Assembly (NCBI GenBank): GCA_016875255.1
Contig: VGRU01000017.1
Span: 1-30,315 of the forward strand
Source of the DNA: Deltaproteobacteria bacterium
GTDB lineage: Bacteria > Desulfobacterota > BSN033 > UBA1163
Direction of reading: 5' to 3'
Length of the DNA stretch: 30,315 nt
Every line of letters starts with the position of its first letter. The first letter of the stretch is position 1. This document shows positions 8,539 to 17,984 of this stretch, in pieces. The notes beneath the pieces were generated by a model that saw only the letters and a list, made by a program, of their open reading frames with translations, was not told the origin of the DNA and did not search any database. The position numbers and the translations under genes are program-made.

Positions 8539-10479
8539 TTGAAAAAGACCTTATTGCTCTTCCTTATCATTATCCTCTCCCTGCTTTATTACCTGGGATT
8601 TCTCACCCGAAAGGAGACTCTTCCGTTATCAAAAGAATTCTTCTCCGCAGAGAGTTCCTCTTCGGTTGAACAGTCCCTGGATCTCAAAGGGGTTGGGTTG
8701 ATTCGATCGAAGATAGCGGAAAGAAAACCTCTTTCATTAGACAAGAAGGATCTGGAACAGCTCTACCAGATGAAATTGGACAAGGGGATCCGGAATCTTT
8801 CCACACTTTCTTTATTGCTGACCAGGCAGGCCACACAGGCCAGAGAAACAGGCGACCTCAATCGAGCCATTGAGCTGGCGACCTATGCCAGCAAACTCTC
8901 GCCCGATATTCCCCAACCCTACTTCGAATTAGCCCGAACCCGGTTCCAAAGCAAACCGTTTCAACTCGATGGGGTTCTTCCTGAAATCCTTAAGGGGTAC
9001 AGGGCGAAATTCAACAATTATCCCGCTTCTCTGACCCTCTTTTACCACATCTTCTATATTCTCTCCAACGCCCTTCTGATGGCTTTTATCATTTTCGGCA
9101 TCGTCGTCCTCTGGAAATATTTCTCCCTCTATTTCTATGACATCCGGAGAAATATGACACAGGAGATCTCCAGTCTCTTCGTCAACGGCCTGAAGGTCTT
9201 TGTCCTTTTTATTCCATTCTTCCTGCGGCTGGATATCTCCTGGGCCATTCTCTTCTGGTCCATTCTGTTGTGGGGCTATGTGCCGGCAAGGGAGAGGCAA
9301 TTCATCGTTGTCTTTCTGATCGTTTTAGTTTATCTGCCCTTCTTCCTCCGGACCTCCTCCTCTTTTTTAAATGGGCCTGCATCGGATATCGTTCTGGAGA
9401 TGAACGAGGCCAACCATGAGAATTGGGATAAAGGGACAGAAGAGAAATTGAAGGCCTGGTCGCTCTCCCGTTCCGATGACGCCGGGGCCCTCTTTACCCT
9501 GGGTCTAATCGAGAAGAAGCAGGGACGTTACGCTCAAGCCGAGGACTTTTACCGGAGAGCCATCGAACGCGATCCAAATTTGAGCGAAGCCTATTCCAAT
9601 CTGGGTAACGTCTATCTGGCCCAGAAGCAAATCCAGTCGGCCATTGCTTCCTATCAGCGGGCCATCGAACTCAATCCGGAAAAAGGATCGTATTACTACA
9701 ACCTTTATCGCGCCTATTCCCAGGAGACCTTTTTATCTGGAAAGTCGGACAAAGCCTTCCAGAAGGCCAGACAGCTCGACCCCGAATTGATCCAGCATTA
9801 TTCCACCATCGAGCCTTCCAATATGAACCGGGTGGTGATCGATGAGGTCTTCACCACGCAGATGTTCTGGAGGAGATTTCTGGACCAGTATATTGGAAAA
9901 GAAGGACTTTTGTTCCGCCTGTTTAAGGCCTGGTTTGAGGCGATTCCATCCGCCCTTCCCCTTCTGGCGCCGATTCTCTTTCTGGCCTTTCTCATCGGAA
10001 TGACGAGGTATACCCGGGCGAAGCGTTTCTTGACCCGTTGTCCCATTTGCGGGAGCGCCACCCATCGCTTCTATTTGGGCGCCTGGGAAACCCCGGAGCA
10101 GGAGTTCGTTTGCTTTAACTGCCATCGGCTTTTTGTCCAGAAAGAGAAGCTCCATCCCAAAATCACAGAGAAAAAATCGATCCAGGCCAATGCGTTTCAA
10201 AAGCAGAACCAGTTTACGGGAAAATTTCTCTCTTACTTCCTGGTCGGATTCGGCGACCTTTGGAGAGGCCAGCCACTCAGGGGGCTCCTGCTCCTCTTCC
10301 TCTTTTTCATCTTCATTCTGAGATTTGTCTTCTGGAGCGGGGTTCTGCCGGAGTCGGCCTTGCAATCGAGGTTTTCCTGGGGAGATCTTCTTTTCTGGGG
10401 AGGGTTTTTCGGCCTGTTCTACTTCCTCTACTATCGACGAATACGGCGACAAGAACCGGAGTTCGAGATTCCGAAATAA
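8539..10479 (+). CDS. Multi-pass membrane protein with TPR repeats and a four-cysteine zinc ribbon
   Basis: 646 residues; function unknown. An N-terminal membrane anchor (about 5-22) is followed by a helical region with one degenerate TPR (about 95-135), a cluster of membrane segments (about 170-275), and at least two good TPR units (about 315-385; ALFTLGLIEKKQGRYAQAEDFYRRAI and SEAYSNLGNVY... patterns). Another membrane segment lies at about 470-490, then a zinc ribbon with C501-x2-C504 and C525-x2-C528, and two final membrane helices (about 590-635). The start is TTG, preceded by GGGGAGG at 8 bases. It ends 12 bases before the DUF4388 gene, so the two are probably co-expressed and may interact. 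TPRs suggest a scaffold in an envelope complex; that is inference. Confidence 0.85.
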   Translation: MKKTLLLFLIIILSLLYYLGFLTRKETLPLSKEFFSAESSSSVEQSLDLKGVGLIRSKIAERKPLSLDKKDLEQLYQMKLDKGIRNLSTLSLLLTRQATQARETGDLNRAIELATYASKLSPDIPQPYFELARTRFQSKPFQLDGVLPEILKGYRAKFNNYPASLTLFYHIFYILSNALLMAFIIFGIVVLWKYFSLYFYDIRRNMTQEISSLFVNGLKVFVLFIPFFLRLDISWAILFWSILLWGYVPARERQFIVVFLIVLVYLPFFLRTSSSFLNGPASDIVLEMNEANHENWDKGTEEKLKAWSLSRSDDAGALFTLGLIEKKQGRYAQAEDFYRRAIERDPNLSEAYSNLGNVYLAQKQIQSAIASYQRAIELNPEKGSYYYNLYRAYSQETFLSGKSDKAFQKARQLDPELIQHYSTIEPSNMNRVVIDEVFTTQMFWRRFLDQYIGKEGLLFRLFKAWFEAIPSALPLLAPILFLAFLIGMTRYTRAKRFLTRCPICGSATHRFYLGAWETPEQEFVCFNCHRLFVQKEKLHPKITEKKSIQANAFQKQNQFTGKFLSYFLVGFGDLWRGQPLRGLLLLFLFFIFILRFVFWSGVLPESALQSRFSWGDLLFWGGFFGLFYFLYYRRIRRQEPEFEIPK

Positions 10480-10491
10480 GAGGAGATATCC

Positions 10492-11604
10492 ATGGCGCTT
10501 CAAGGGACGCTCAAAGACTTCAGCATTACCGAAATCATCCAGCTCATCGGGCAGCAGCTCAAAACAGGAGTCTTGAAGATACGCCGGGGCAAGAGTCTGG
10601 TCGAAATCTCTTTTGTCGACGGAATGATCGTCCATGTTTACTCCAATTACCGGGGGAAAAAAGACCTCATCGGCGAAATCCTGGTTAAGGCCCAGTTGAT
10701 CACTGACGAACAACTCGAAAGGGTGCTGAAGGTTCAGAAAGAGACGCTCAAATATATAGGAGAGATTCTGGTTGAGCTCGGATTGTTGACCAAAGAAGAC
10801 ATCCTGAAGGTGATCACGACTCAGATCTATGAGACGATCTACGACCTTTTTTGGTGGGAGGATGGAGCCTTCAACTTCGATCTCAAACTCGTGGAAAGTT
10901 ATAAGAAGATCCCCTTTGCCCTCAGCACGGAGCAGGTCCTGTTGAACATTCTCCGGATGGTCGATGAGTGGTCGGAGATTGAAAAAAAGATCTTTTCCCC
11001 CCATCTCGTCTTTCGGAGAATCTTAGGGGCCGAGGAGAAGATGGCGGGCGTCCTCTCTCCTCAGAGCCAGATGAGGGAGAAGCTGACTTCGGAACAGGAG
11101 TTGATCCTGACCCTGATCGATGGGACACGGACCGTTCAGGAGATCATCGACCGATGCCTTTTAGGGAAGTTCAACACCAGCGAGATTTTACTCAACCTCA
11201 TGGAAATGGGGTTTGTCGAGGTGGCCGGGATCCAGACCCCGAGCCTCGTCAAGAAGGTAAGGATGATCAATTTCAGGGAGGCGCTGGCTTTCGTCTATTA
11301 TGGCGCCTTTTTGATCTTCATCTTTCTCCTTTTGATCTATTTCAAGCCCAATTTTTTGCGCCTCTTCTGGGATTCGAAGATTGAACGGGTCAATATCGAA
11401 GCGCCCGCCCTGTTTGTCCATCGAGCTCAGCTCGACCGGATCAGGAGCGCCCTGGAAATATTCTACCTGGAGAAGGGGGCCTATCCTCAAAAACTGGAGG
11501 AGCTGGTGGCAGCCCGACTCCTCGGGGAAAGCGACCTCTTCTACCGTAAAGGCGTCTCCTATCAGTATGAGGCGAAAGATGGAAAATATATTTTGAAACA
11601 TTGA
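10492..11604 (+). CDS. DUF4388 protein with a transmembrane helix and a pseudopilin-like C-terminal segment
   Basis: 370 residues. The N-terminal domain (about 1-110) begins [27 protein letters not shown], a classic DUF4388 (PATAN-like) signature; these domains occur in deltaproteobacterial and cyanobacterial signalling and motility proteins. A second region (about 60-250) is helical, with [14 protein letters not shown] and a repeated [12 protein letters not shown] / [12 protein letters not shown] pattern. One membrane segment lies at about 266-285. The last 60 residues read [23 protein letters not shown], strongly reminiscent of the post-helix region of GspG/PilA-type pseudopilins but without a prepilin leader. 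GAGGAG lies before the ATG. The gene follows the TPR gene by 12 bases and precedes guaA by 55. Its function is not known; a link to pilus or secretion assembly is inferred from the tail. Confidence 0.85.
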   Translation: MALQGTLKDFSITEIIQLIGQQLKTGVLKIRRGKSLVEISFVDGMIVHVYSNYRGKKDLIGEILVKAQLITDEQLERVLKVQKETLKYIGEILVELGLLTKEDILKVITTQIYETIYDLFWWEDGAFNFDLKLVESYKKIPFALSTEQVLLNILRMVDEWSEIEKKIFSPHLVFRRILGAEEKMAGVLSPQSQMREKLTSEQELILTLIDGTRTVQEIIDRCLLGKFNTSEILLNLMEMGFVEVAGIQTPSLVKKVRMINFREALAFVYYGAFLIFIFLLLIYFKPNFLRLFWDSKIERVNIEAPALFVHRAQLDRIRSALEIFYLEKGAYPQKLEELVAARLLGESDLFYRKGVSYQYEAKDGKYILKH

Positions 11605-11659
11605 AGCAAGCCTTTTCCGTTTTTCACATCCTTTTCTCATCTCAAGGCCCCGGAAAAAA

Positions 11660-13219
11660 ATGGAGAAATCGTCAATCTTCGATAAGATACTCATACTCGA
11701 TTTTGGCTCGCAATATACCCAGTTGATTGCCCGACGCGTGAGGGAATGCCGGGTCTATAGCGAAATTCAGCCCTTTGACTTTCCTCTGGAGAAGATCAAG
11801 GCCCTCTCGCCGAAGGGAGTCATCCTCTCCGGAGGCCCTTCCAGCGTTTATGAATCAGAAGCCCCTTGCTGCGACCCCCGGCTGTTCCGATTGGGGATTC
11901 CCATCCTGGGGATCTGTTACGGAATGCAATTGATCGCCAACTTGTTGGGAGGGGAGGTTGCCCATTCGGAGAAGAGAGAATATGGAAAAGTCCGGTTGAT
12001 CATCGACCGCGGGGGGAGGCTTTTCAAAGGGATTGGAGGGAAAGGAGATTTCTTACAGGTATGGATGAGTCATGGAGATCAACTCCGGAGATTGCCGCCT
12101 GGATTTCATCCGGTCGCTCATTCCAGCAGCACCCCTTTTGCCGCCATTGAAGATCGCCGGAGAAGAATCTACGGGCTTCAGTTCCATCCGGAGGTCATTC
12201 ATACCCCGAAAGGGATCGACCTCATCCGCAATTTTCTCTTCCCTATCTGTGAATGCCGGCATCCCTGGGACATGCGGTCATTCGTGGAGGAGGCGACAGG
12301 CGAGCTTAAGAAAAAGATCGGTTCAGGAAGCGTGGTCTGCGGCCTGAGCGGAGGGGTCGATTCCACGGTGGTCGCCATTCTTCTTCACCGGGTGATCGGC
12401 GATCGCTTGAAATGCATCTTTGTCAATAACGGGCTGTTGAGACGAAATGAGCCGGAGCAGGTCGTGGACCTCTTCAGCCGCCATTTTAATATCCCTCTCA
12501 TCTATGTGGACGCCGAAGAGCGTTTTCTTAAAGGGTTGAAAGGGGTGACCGATCCGGAAGAGAAGAGGAAGAAGATCGGGAGGGAGTTTATCGCCGTTTT
12601 CGAAAAGGAAGCAAGAAAGATCGGCGGGGTAAACTATCTGGCTCAGGGGACCCTCTATCCTGATGTGATCGAAAGCATCTCGTGGAAGGGGCCCTCAGCC
12701 ACGATTAAGAGTCATCATAACGTCGGGGGATTGCCGGAAAAGATGAAATTGAAGCTGGTGGAACCCCTGCGGGAATTGTTTAAGGACGAGGTAAGAAAGC
12801 TGGGCAGAGTGCTGGGGCTTCCTTCAGAGATGGTTCATCGGCAGCCCTTCCCGGGGCCCGGGCTCGCCATCCGAATCATCGGAGAGGTCAGCAAGGAAAG
12901 GCTGGAGATTTTGAGAGACGCAGATGCGATCGTCATGGAAGAGATGAAAAAGAACGATCTCCTGAATAAGGTCTGGCAGTGTTTTGCGGTCCTGCTTCCC
13001 ATCAAAACGGTGGGAGTGATGGGAGATTTCCGGACGTATGAAAATGTGGTCGCCCTGCGGATCGTGGAAAGCCAGGATGGCATGACCGCCGATTGGGTGA
13101 AGCTGCCTCATCGGATCCTGGAACAGATGGCCAACCGGATCATCAACGAGGTGAAGAAGGTGAACCGGGTGGTCTACGATATTAGCTCGAAACCGCCCAG
13201 CACGATTGAGTGGGAATAA
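11660..13219 (+). CDS. guaA: GMP synthase (glutamine-hydrolysing)
   Basis: 519 residues, the normal single-chain form. It converts XMP to GMP with ATP and glutamine-derived ammonia. The class I glutamine amidotransferase domain has [19 protein letters not shown] at its start, nucleophile Cys86 in GICYGMQL, and His176/Glu178 in LQFHPEV. The ATP pyrophosphatase domain begins near residue 229 with LSGGVDST. The C-terminal dimerisation domain includes [13 protein letters not shown] and ends [10 protein letters not shown], as in the family. All catalytic residues are present. No strong ribosome site was seen before the ATG, though GGCCCCGGA is near. It completes the IMP-to-GMP branch begun by guaB upstream. 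Confidence 0.98.
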   Translation: MEKSSIFDKILILDFGSQYTQLIARRVRECRVYSEIQPFDFPLEKIKALSPKGVILSGGPSSVYESEAPCCDPRLFRLGIPILGICYGMQLIANLLGGEVAHSEKREYGKVRLIIDRGGRLFKGIGGKGDFLQVWMSHGDQLRRLPPGFHPVAHSSSTPFAAIEDRRRRIYGLQFHPEVIHTPKGIDLIRNFLFPICECRHPWDMRSFVEEATGELKKKIGSGSVVCGLSGGVDSTVVAILLHRVIGDRLKCIFVNNGLLRRNEPEQVVDLFSRHFNIPLIYVDAEERFLKGLKGVTDPEEKRKKIGREFIAVFEKEARKIGGVNYLAQGTLYPDVIESISWKGPSATIKSHHNVGGLPEKMKLKLVEPLRELFKDEVRKLGRVLGLPSEMVHRQPFPGPGLAIRIIGEVSKERLEILRDADAIVMEEMKKNDLLNKVWQCFAVLLPIKTVGVMGDFRTYENVVALRIVESQDGMTADWVKLPHRILEQMANRIINEVKKVNRVVYDISSKPPSTIEWE

Positions 13220-13230
13220 GGTGAAGAAAT

Positions 13231-13476
13231 ATCGAAATCCGAAGCACGAAATTCGAAACAATATCAAATGACCAAATTTTAAATGTTTGAAACAAATCGG
13301 AGTTTAGAAACTTTGAATTTTGAACATTCGGATTTGTCCTTGGACAAGCCATTCAACAAGCTCATGGCCCTGAGTGCATCGAAAGGGCTCAGGATGGTGA
13401 GCAAAGTCGAACCATTTCGGATTTTCCACCAGAGGCGGATCTGCCTCTGGCATGACGATATTCGAATTTCGGATTT
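13231..13476. repeat. Composite palindromic repeat (three nested modules) between guaA and dnaE
   Basis: The outer arms are CGAAATCCGAAGCACGAAAT on the left and TATTCGAATTTCGGATTT on the right, imperfect inverted repeats. Inside is an AT-rich imperfect palindrome (about 13265-13335), then a REP-like module with CTCAGGATGGTGAGCAAAG (13388-13424), and a perfect 8-bp hairpin module (13429-13450). The first two modules recur at 27513-27690; a 37-base core (13388-13424 and 27633-27669) is identical in both. The right edge abuts the dnaE ribosome site. No gene is visible here; short ORFs in it are repeat sequence. Confidence 0.75.
13429..13450. repeat. Perfect hairpin module inside the composite repeat
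   Basis: CCAGAGGC, six-base loop GGATCT, GCCTCTGG. It is absent from the second composite copy at 27513-27690, so it is probably a separate insertion into the older repeat. No T tract follows on the plus strand, so a terminator role is unlikely. Confidence 0.55.
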
Positions 13477-13485
13477 AGGAGAGAT

Positions 13486-16400
13486 ATGTCGCACAACGAA
13501 TTTGTCCATCTCCATCTCCATAGCCAGTACAGTCTGCTGGACGGAGCCATCCGGTTTGATGAGGTCTTCGATTTAGCAAAGAAGTACCGGATGGATACCG
13601 TGGCGCTGACCGATCATGGGAATATGTTCGGAGCCATCGAATTTTACCAGATGGCCATCAAACATGGAATCAAACCCATCGTGGGATGCGAAATCTATGT
13701 TGCTCCCGGAAGCCGATTTGAGAGGAAGACCGCGGCCGAAGGGGGAGAGGGAGCCTTTCATCTCACCCTGCTGGTAAAAAACCGGACAGGCTATTTCAAC
13801 CTCATCAAACTAATCAGTCTCGCGCATATCGAGGGATTTTACTATAAGCCGAGGGTCGATAAGGAACTCCTGAGCAAGTATCATGAGGGGTTGATCTGCC
13901 TCAGCGGATGCCTCAAGGGCGAGGTTGCCCTCCTGGCGGGCCGGGGGGAGATGAAGAGGGCGATTCAAGCCGCTGAGGAATATCGAACGATCTTTGATGA
14001 TCGAAGGTTCTTCATCGAACTGATGAAGAACGGAGTTGAAAACCAGGCCCTGGTCAATGAACGGCTCCTTGAGATCAGCCGTGAGCTCTTCATCCCTGTG
14101 GTGGCGACGAATGATTGCCATTACCTCCACCGCGAAGATGCGCAGGCCCATGAGGTGTTGCTCTGCATCCAGACCGGCAAGACGCTCAGCGATAGAGAAC
14201 GGATGAGATTTTCTTCGGATGAATTCTATTTCAGGTCCCCCCAGGAGATGATGGAACTGTTCAGAGACACTCCGGAGGCCATCGCTCACACGATGGAGAT
14301 CGCCGAGGCATGCAACCTGGAGTTGAAGTTTGACGAGAAACATATTCCGCGGATCACCGTGCCTTCCGGAGAATCACCCGATAGCCATCTCGAGAGGCTT
14401 GCACGAGAAGGATTGGAGAAAAGGCTTCTACCCGACCGGGATTCGGAGAATTTCGAGGAACGCGCCTCACGATACCGCGGTCGCCTGGAAGAGGAGCTGA
14501 AGATCATCAAATCCATGGGATATCCCGGATATTTTTTAATTGTGGCTGATTTCATCCATTATGCCAAACAGAAAGGCATTCCGGTCGGTCCGGGCCGGGG
14601 TTCGGTCGCCGGAAGCCTGGTCGCCTATGCGCTCCATATCACGGATCTGGATCCTCTCGAATATGGCCTCATCTTCGAAAGGTTTTTGAACCCGGGCCGA
14701 AGGAGCAGCATGCCCGATGTGGATGTCGATTTCTGTATGGAGGGAAGGGATGAGGTAATCCGGTATGTGATGGATAAATATGGAAAGGAGAATGTCGCCC
14801 AGATCATCACCTTTGGCAAGATGCAGGCAAGGGCGGTGCTTCGGGATGTAGGCCGGGTGATGGGGATTCCCTATGCCGAGGTGGACCGGATTGCCAAGCT
14901 CATCCCCGGCGCTCTCAATATCAGCCTTGAAGAAGCGCTTGAAAAAGAGACCCAATTGAAGGAGATGATCCAGAGAGATTCAAAAGTCGCCTCTCTCTTT
15001 AAGATTGCCCGATCCCTCGAAGGGCTGACCCGACACGCCTCCACCCATGCGGCAGGAGTGGTCATCTCGAACCGGCCGTTGATGGATTACCTTCCCCTCT
15101 ACCGGGGCCAGGACGGTGAGGTGGTCACTCAGTATGCGATGAAAGAGGTGGAGGCCATCGGGTTGGTTAAATTCGATTTCCTGGGGCTCAAGACCCTGAC
15201 GATGGTCAACCATGCCATTGAACTCATTAAGAGGAATCAGGGGATATCGATCGATCTCTCAAAAATCCCTCTCGATGACCCCGACGTGTTTGCATCCCTT
15301 GGGGCTGGCTCCAATCTGGGCATCTTCCAGCTTGAAAGTTCAGGGATGAGGGATCTTCTGACCAAACTCAAGCCGGAGGGCTTCAAGGACATCATTGCGC
15401 TGGTGGCCCTCTACCGGCCGGGCCCTCTCGACAGCGGAATGGTGGAAGAGTTTGTCAAACGAAAACACGGAAGGGTGGCCATCACCTATGAAGTTCCGGC
15501 TCTCGAAGGGATCCTGAGAGATACCTATGGGGTCATCGTCTATCAGGAACAGGTGATGCACATTGCGAGCAGTCTTGCCAGTTTTACGCTCGAAGATGCG
15601 GATAACCTGCGAAGGGCCATGGCCAAGAAAGACACCTCCGAAATGGAGAAACAAAAAGAGAAGTTTTTCGAAGGAACGAAAAAGAACCGAATCTCTCCCA
15701 GGAAAGCCGAGAAGATCTTCGACCAGATGGAGACCTTTGGCCGGTATGGCTTCAATAAATCGCACAGCGCGGCGTATGCCCTTATCGCCTACCAGACCGC
15801 TTATTTAAAAACCCGCTATCCGATCGAATTTATGGCGGCCCTGCTGACCAGCGAGGTGCAGAATACCGATAAAATCATGAAGTATATCGCGGAATGCCGC
15901 GAGATGTCCATTCCCATCCTGCCTCCGGACATCAATGAGAGTCACAGGGATTTTACCGTAGTGGGACATCAGGTTCGGTTCGGACTGGCTGCGGTCAAGA
16001 ATGTGGGGGATGCCGCCATTGAGGTCATCCTCAAAGAAAAAGAGGAGAAAGGGAGATTCCAATCCCTTGACGATTTCTGCCGGAGGGTTGATCTGAGAAA
16101 GGTGAACCGGCGGGTGATTGAAAGTCTGATCAAATGCGGGGCTTTCGACTTTTCAAAAGCCCATCGCTCCCAGATGCTCAGCGTTCTGGATGAGGTTTTG
16201 GAGCGATCTCAGGGGGCCCAGCGGAAGATGGATACGACCCAGATGAGCATGTGGGAAGTCTCTTCGGGAGAAAGAGAGGAGGCCTACCCCGACATCGAAG
16301 AATTTCCAGAATCCCAGTTGATTCTTTTTGAAAAGGAGACGATCGGTTTCTACATCTCCCGGCATCCTCTGTCAGCCTACCAAGAGGAGATCAAAAGACA

Positions 16401-16947
16401 TACTGAGGATGACACCTCCACGTTGCTCCGATTGCAGAACGGCCAGGAGGTGAGGATCTGCGGGCTGGTCAGCAGCCTGAAAGAGATCGTCACCAAAAAA
16501 GGGGACAGGATGGCGTTTTTAAACCTTGAGGATATGAAAGGATTTGTTGAAGTCATCCTCTTCCCCGAGGTCTTTAAAAGCGCTTCAAATTACCTCAAGG
16601 GAGGAGACCCTCTCCTGGTCCGAGGGAGTCTCGATCTTGCGGAGGACCGGATCAAGATCAAAGCGATGGAGGTGCGGCCCCTCGCCAGCCTGGCATCCTC
16701 TCCCCCGAGATCCGTTCATTTAAAAATTCCTCAATCCTCTTTATCGCAAACGGGTCTTACCCAACTGAAGGAGATGATCCTTGCCCATAAGGGGGCTTGC
16801 CGGATCTTTTTACATATCACCAACGGAGAGCAGCAGGAGACCGTGATTGCCTTTTCAGATGAGTACAGGGTTGATCCCTCCCCCATTTTTCAGGATCGCA
16901 TCAAAACACTATTTCCCTCTCCACGCCTCTCTTTGGAATGGGGTTAG
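13486..16947 (+). CDS. dnaE: DNA polymerase III alpha subunit
   Basis: 1153 residues, the typical DnaE1 length. It is the catalytic subunit of the replicative polymerase. The N-terminal PHP domain has HLHLHSQYSLLDGAI and DHGNMFGAIEFY. The palm has PDVDVDFCMEGRDEVI with Asp411 and Asp413 as metal ligands, plus the third aspartate Asp564 in GLVKFDFLGL. GPGRGSVAGSLVAY binds nucleotide; the fingers and helix-hairpin-helix regions follow. The C-terminal OB-fold (about 985-1060) begins VRICGLVSSLKEIVTKKG. AGGAG lies 5 bases before the ATG. accA begins 3 bases after the stop, so dnaE, accA and mutL look like one transcript. Confidence 0.98.
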   Translation: MSHNEFVHLHLHSQYSLLDGAIRFDEVFDLAKKYRMDTVALTDHGNMFGAIEFYQMAIKHGIKPIVGCEIYVAPGSRFERKTAAEGGEGAFHLTLLVKNRTGYFNLIKLISLAHIEGFYYKPRVDKELLSKYHEGLICLSGCLKGEVALLAGRGEMKRAIQAAEEYRTIFDDRRFFIELMKNGVENQALVNERLLEISRELFIPVVATNDCHYLHREDAQAHEVLLCIQTGKTLSDRERMRFSSDEFYFRSPQEMMELFRDTPEAIAHTMEIAEACNLELKFDEKHIPRITVPSGESPDSHLERLAREGLEKRLLPDRDSENFEERASRYRGRLEEELKIIKSMGYPGYFLIVADFIHYAKQKGIPVGPGRGSVAGSLVAYALHITDLDPLEYGLIFERFLNPGRRSSMPDVDVDFCMEGRDEVIRYVMDKYGKENVAQIITFGKMQARAVLRDVGRVMGIPYAEVDRIAKLIPGALNISLEEALEKETQLKEMIQRDSKVASLFKIARSLEGLTRHASTHAAGVVISNRPLMDYLPLYRGQDGEVVTQYAMKEVEAIGLVKFDFLGLKTLTMVNHAIELIKRNQGISIDLSKIPLDDPDVFASLGAGSNLGIFQLESSGMRDLLTKLKPEGFKDIIALVALYRPGPLDSGMVEEFVKRKHGRVAITYEVPALEGILRDTYGVIVYQEQVMHIASSLASFTLEDADNLRRAMAKKDTSEMEKQKEKFFEGTKKNRISPRKAEKIFDQMETFGRYGFNKSHSAAYALIAYQTAYLKTRYPIEFMAALLTSEVQNTDKIMKYIAECREMSIPILPPDINESHRDFTVVGHQVRFGLAAVKNVGDAAIEVILKEKEEKGRFQSLDDFCRRVDLRKVNRRVIESLIKCGAFDFSKAHRSQMLSVLDEVLERSQGAQRKMDTTQMSMWEVSSGEREEAYPDIEEFPESQLILFEKETIGFYISRHPLSAYQEEIKRHTEDDTSTLLRLQNGQEVRICGLVSSLKEIVTKKGDRMAFLNLEDMKGFVEVILFPEVFKSASNYLKGGDPLLVRGSLDLAEDRIKIKAMEVRPLASLASSPPRSVHLKIPQSSLSQTGLTQLKEMILAHKGACRIFLHITNGEQQETVIAFSDEYRVDPSPIFQDRIKTLFPSPRLSLEWG

Positions 16948-16950
16948 AAG

Positions 16951-17922
16951 ATGGTCAAACATTATCTCGATTTTGAAAAACCGCTCGTCGATCTGGAAAA
17001 CGAGATCGAACACCTGAAGAGATTTTCTAAAGGCAAGCACCTCCATATCGATGAGCAGATCAAAACCCTCGAAGAGAAACTGCACCGACTGCGGAAAGAG
17101 GTATTCTCAAGTCTGACAGGCTGGCAGATTACACAGATGGCCCGGCATATCGACCGGCCCAAATCTTCCTACTATATTGAAACGATCCTCAATGATTTTA
17201 TCGAACTGCATGGAGACCGAAATTATGGGGATGATCCGGCCATTGTCGGGGGAATCGCCAGGCTTAATGGAAAGCCGGTCATCGTGGTGGCTCACCAGAA
17301 GGGGACCGACGTGAAAGAGATGGCGGACCGAAATTTCGGGATGCCTCATCCGGAGGGTTACCGGAAGGCATTCAGGCTGATGAAGATGGCGGAGGTCTTT
17401 CAAAAACCGGTCATCACCATGATCGACACGCCGGGCGCCTTTCCGGGTATCGGAGCGGAGGAGAGGGGCCAGGCCGAGGCCATTGCACGGAACCTTAAAA
17501 TGATGGCGATGCTCAGAGCACCGATTCTTACTCTCGTCATCGGGGAAGGGGGCAGCGGAGGCGCCCTTGCCATCGGAGTTGGGGACCGGATATTAATGCT
17601 GGAATATTCCATCTATTCGGTCATCTCTCCGGAGGGATGTGCGGCGATCCTCTGGAAAGACGGTGAGAAGGGCAAGGCAACGGCTGCGGATTCCCTGAAA
17701 TTGACCGCCAGCGATCTGTTTAGACTGGGGGTCATCGATGAGGTGATTGAGGAGCCTCTGGGAGGAGCGCACCGGGATCCGAGAGAGATGGCCAACCGGC
17801 TAAAAGGGTCATTGGAACGTCACCTGATGGAATTAGAGAAGATGGAAATGGATTCCCTCTTGACGAATCGGTATGAGAAATTCAGAAAGATGGGGACGTT
17901 TCTGGAGGGGAGCGGGAAGTAG
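16951..17922 (+). CDS. accA: Acetyl-CoA carboxylase carboxyltransferase subunit alpha
   Basis: 323 residues, as usual. With AccD it forms the carboxyltransferase that moves the carboxyl group from biotin on AccB to acetyl-CoA, giving malonyl-CoA for fatty acid synthesis. The N-terminal helical part (LDFEKPLVDLENEIEHL) is followed by the crotonase-fold domain with QMARHIDRPKSSYYI, GDRNYGDDPAIVGG, PGAFPGIGAEERGQAEAIA and the glycine-rich GEGGSGGALAIG (about residue 197), then YSVISPEGCAAILWKD. All conserved motifs are present. The ATG is 3 bases after the dnaE stop, with GGAATGGGG inside the dnaE end as a possible ribosome site, implying tight coupling. accD is not in the window. Confidence 0.97.
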   Translation: MVKHYLDFEKPLVDLENEIEHLKRFSKGKHLHIDEQIKTLEEKLHRLRKEVFSSLTGWQITQMARHIDRPKSSYYIETILNDFIELHGDRNYGDDPAIVGGIARLNGKPVIVVAHQKGTDVKEMADRNFGMPHPEGYRKAFRLMKMAEVFQKPVITMIDTPGAFPGIGAEERGQAEAIARNLKMMAMLRAPILTLVIGEGGSGGALAIGVGDRILMLEYSIYSVISPEGCAAILWKDGEKGKATAADSLKLTASDLFRLGVIDEVIEEPLGGAHRDPREMANRLKGSLERHLMELEKMEMDSLLTNRYEKFRKMGTFLEGSGK

Positions 17923-17984
17923 AGTCCCCAAAAAATAAAAATCTCTCCTCCACCTTCCACTTTCCACATTCTACTTTCGAGAAA

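Noticed and set aside
9733..11004. 423-codon open frame on the minus strand across the TPR and DUF4388 genes
   Set aside because: Antisense to two well-supported genes; the product is low-complexity and charged, with no domain or ribosome site.
13283..13576. Small ORFs between guaA and dnaE
   Set aside because: They lie in the composite palindromic repeat and have no ribosome site or conserved features.
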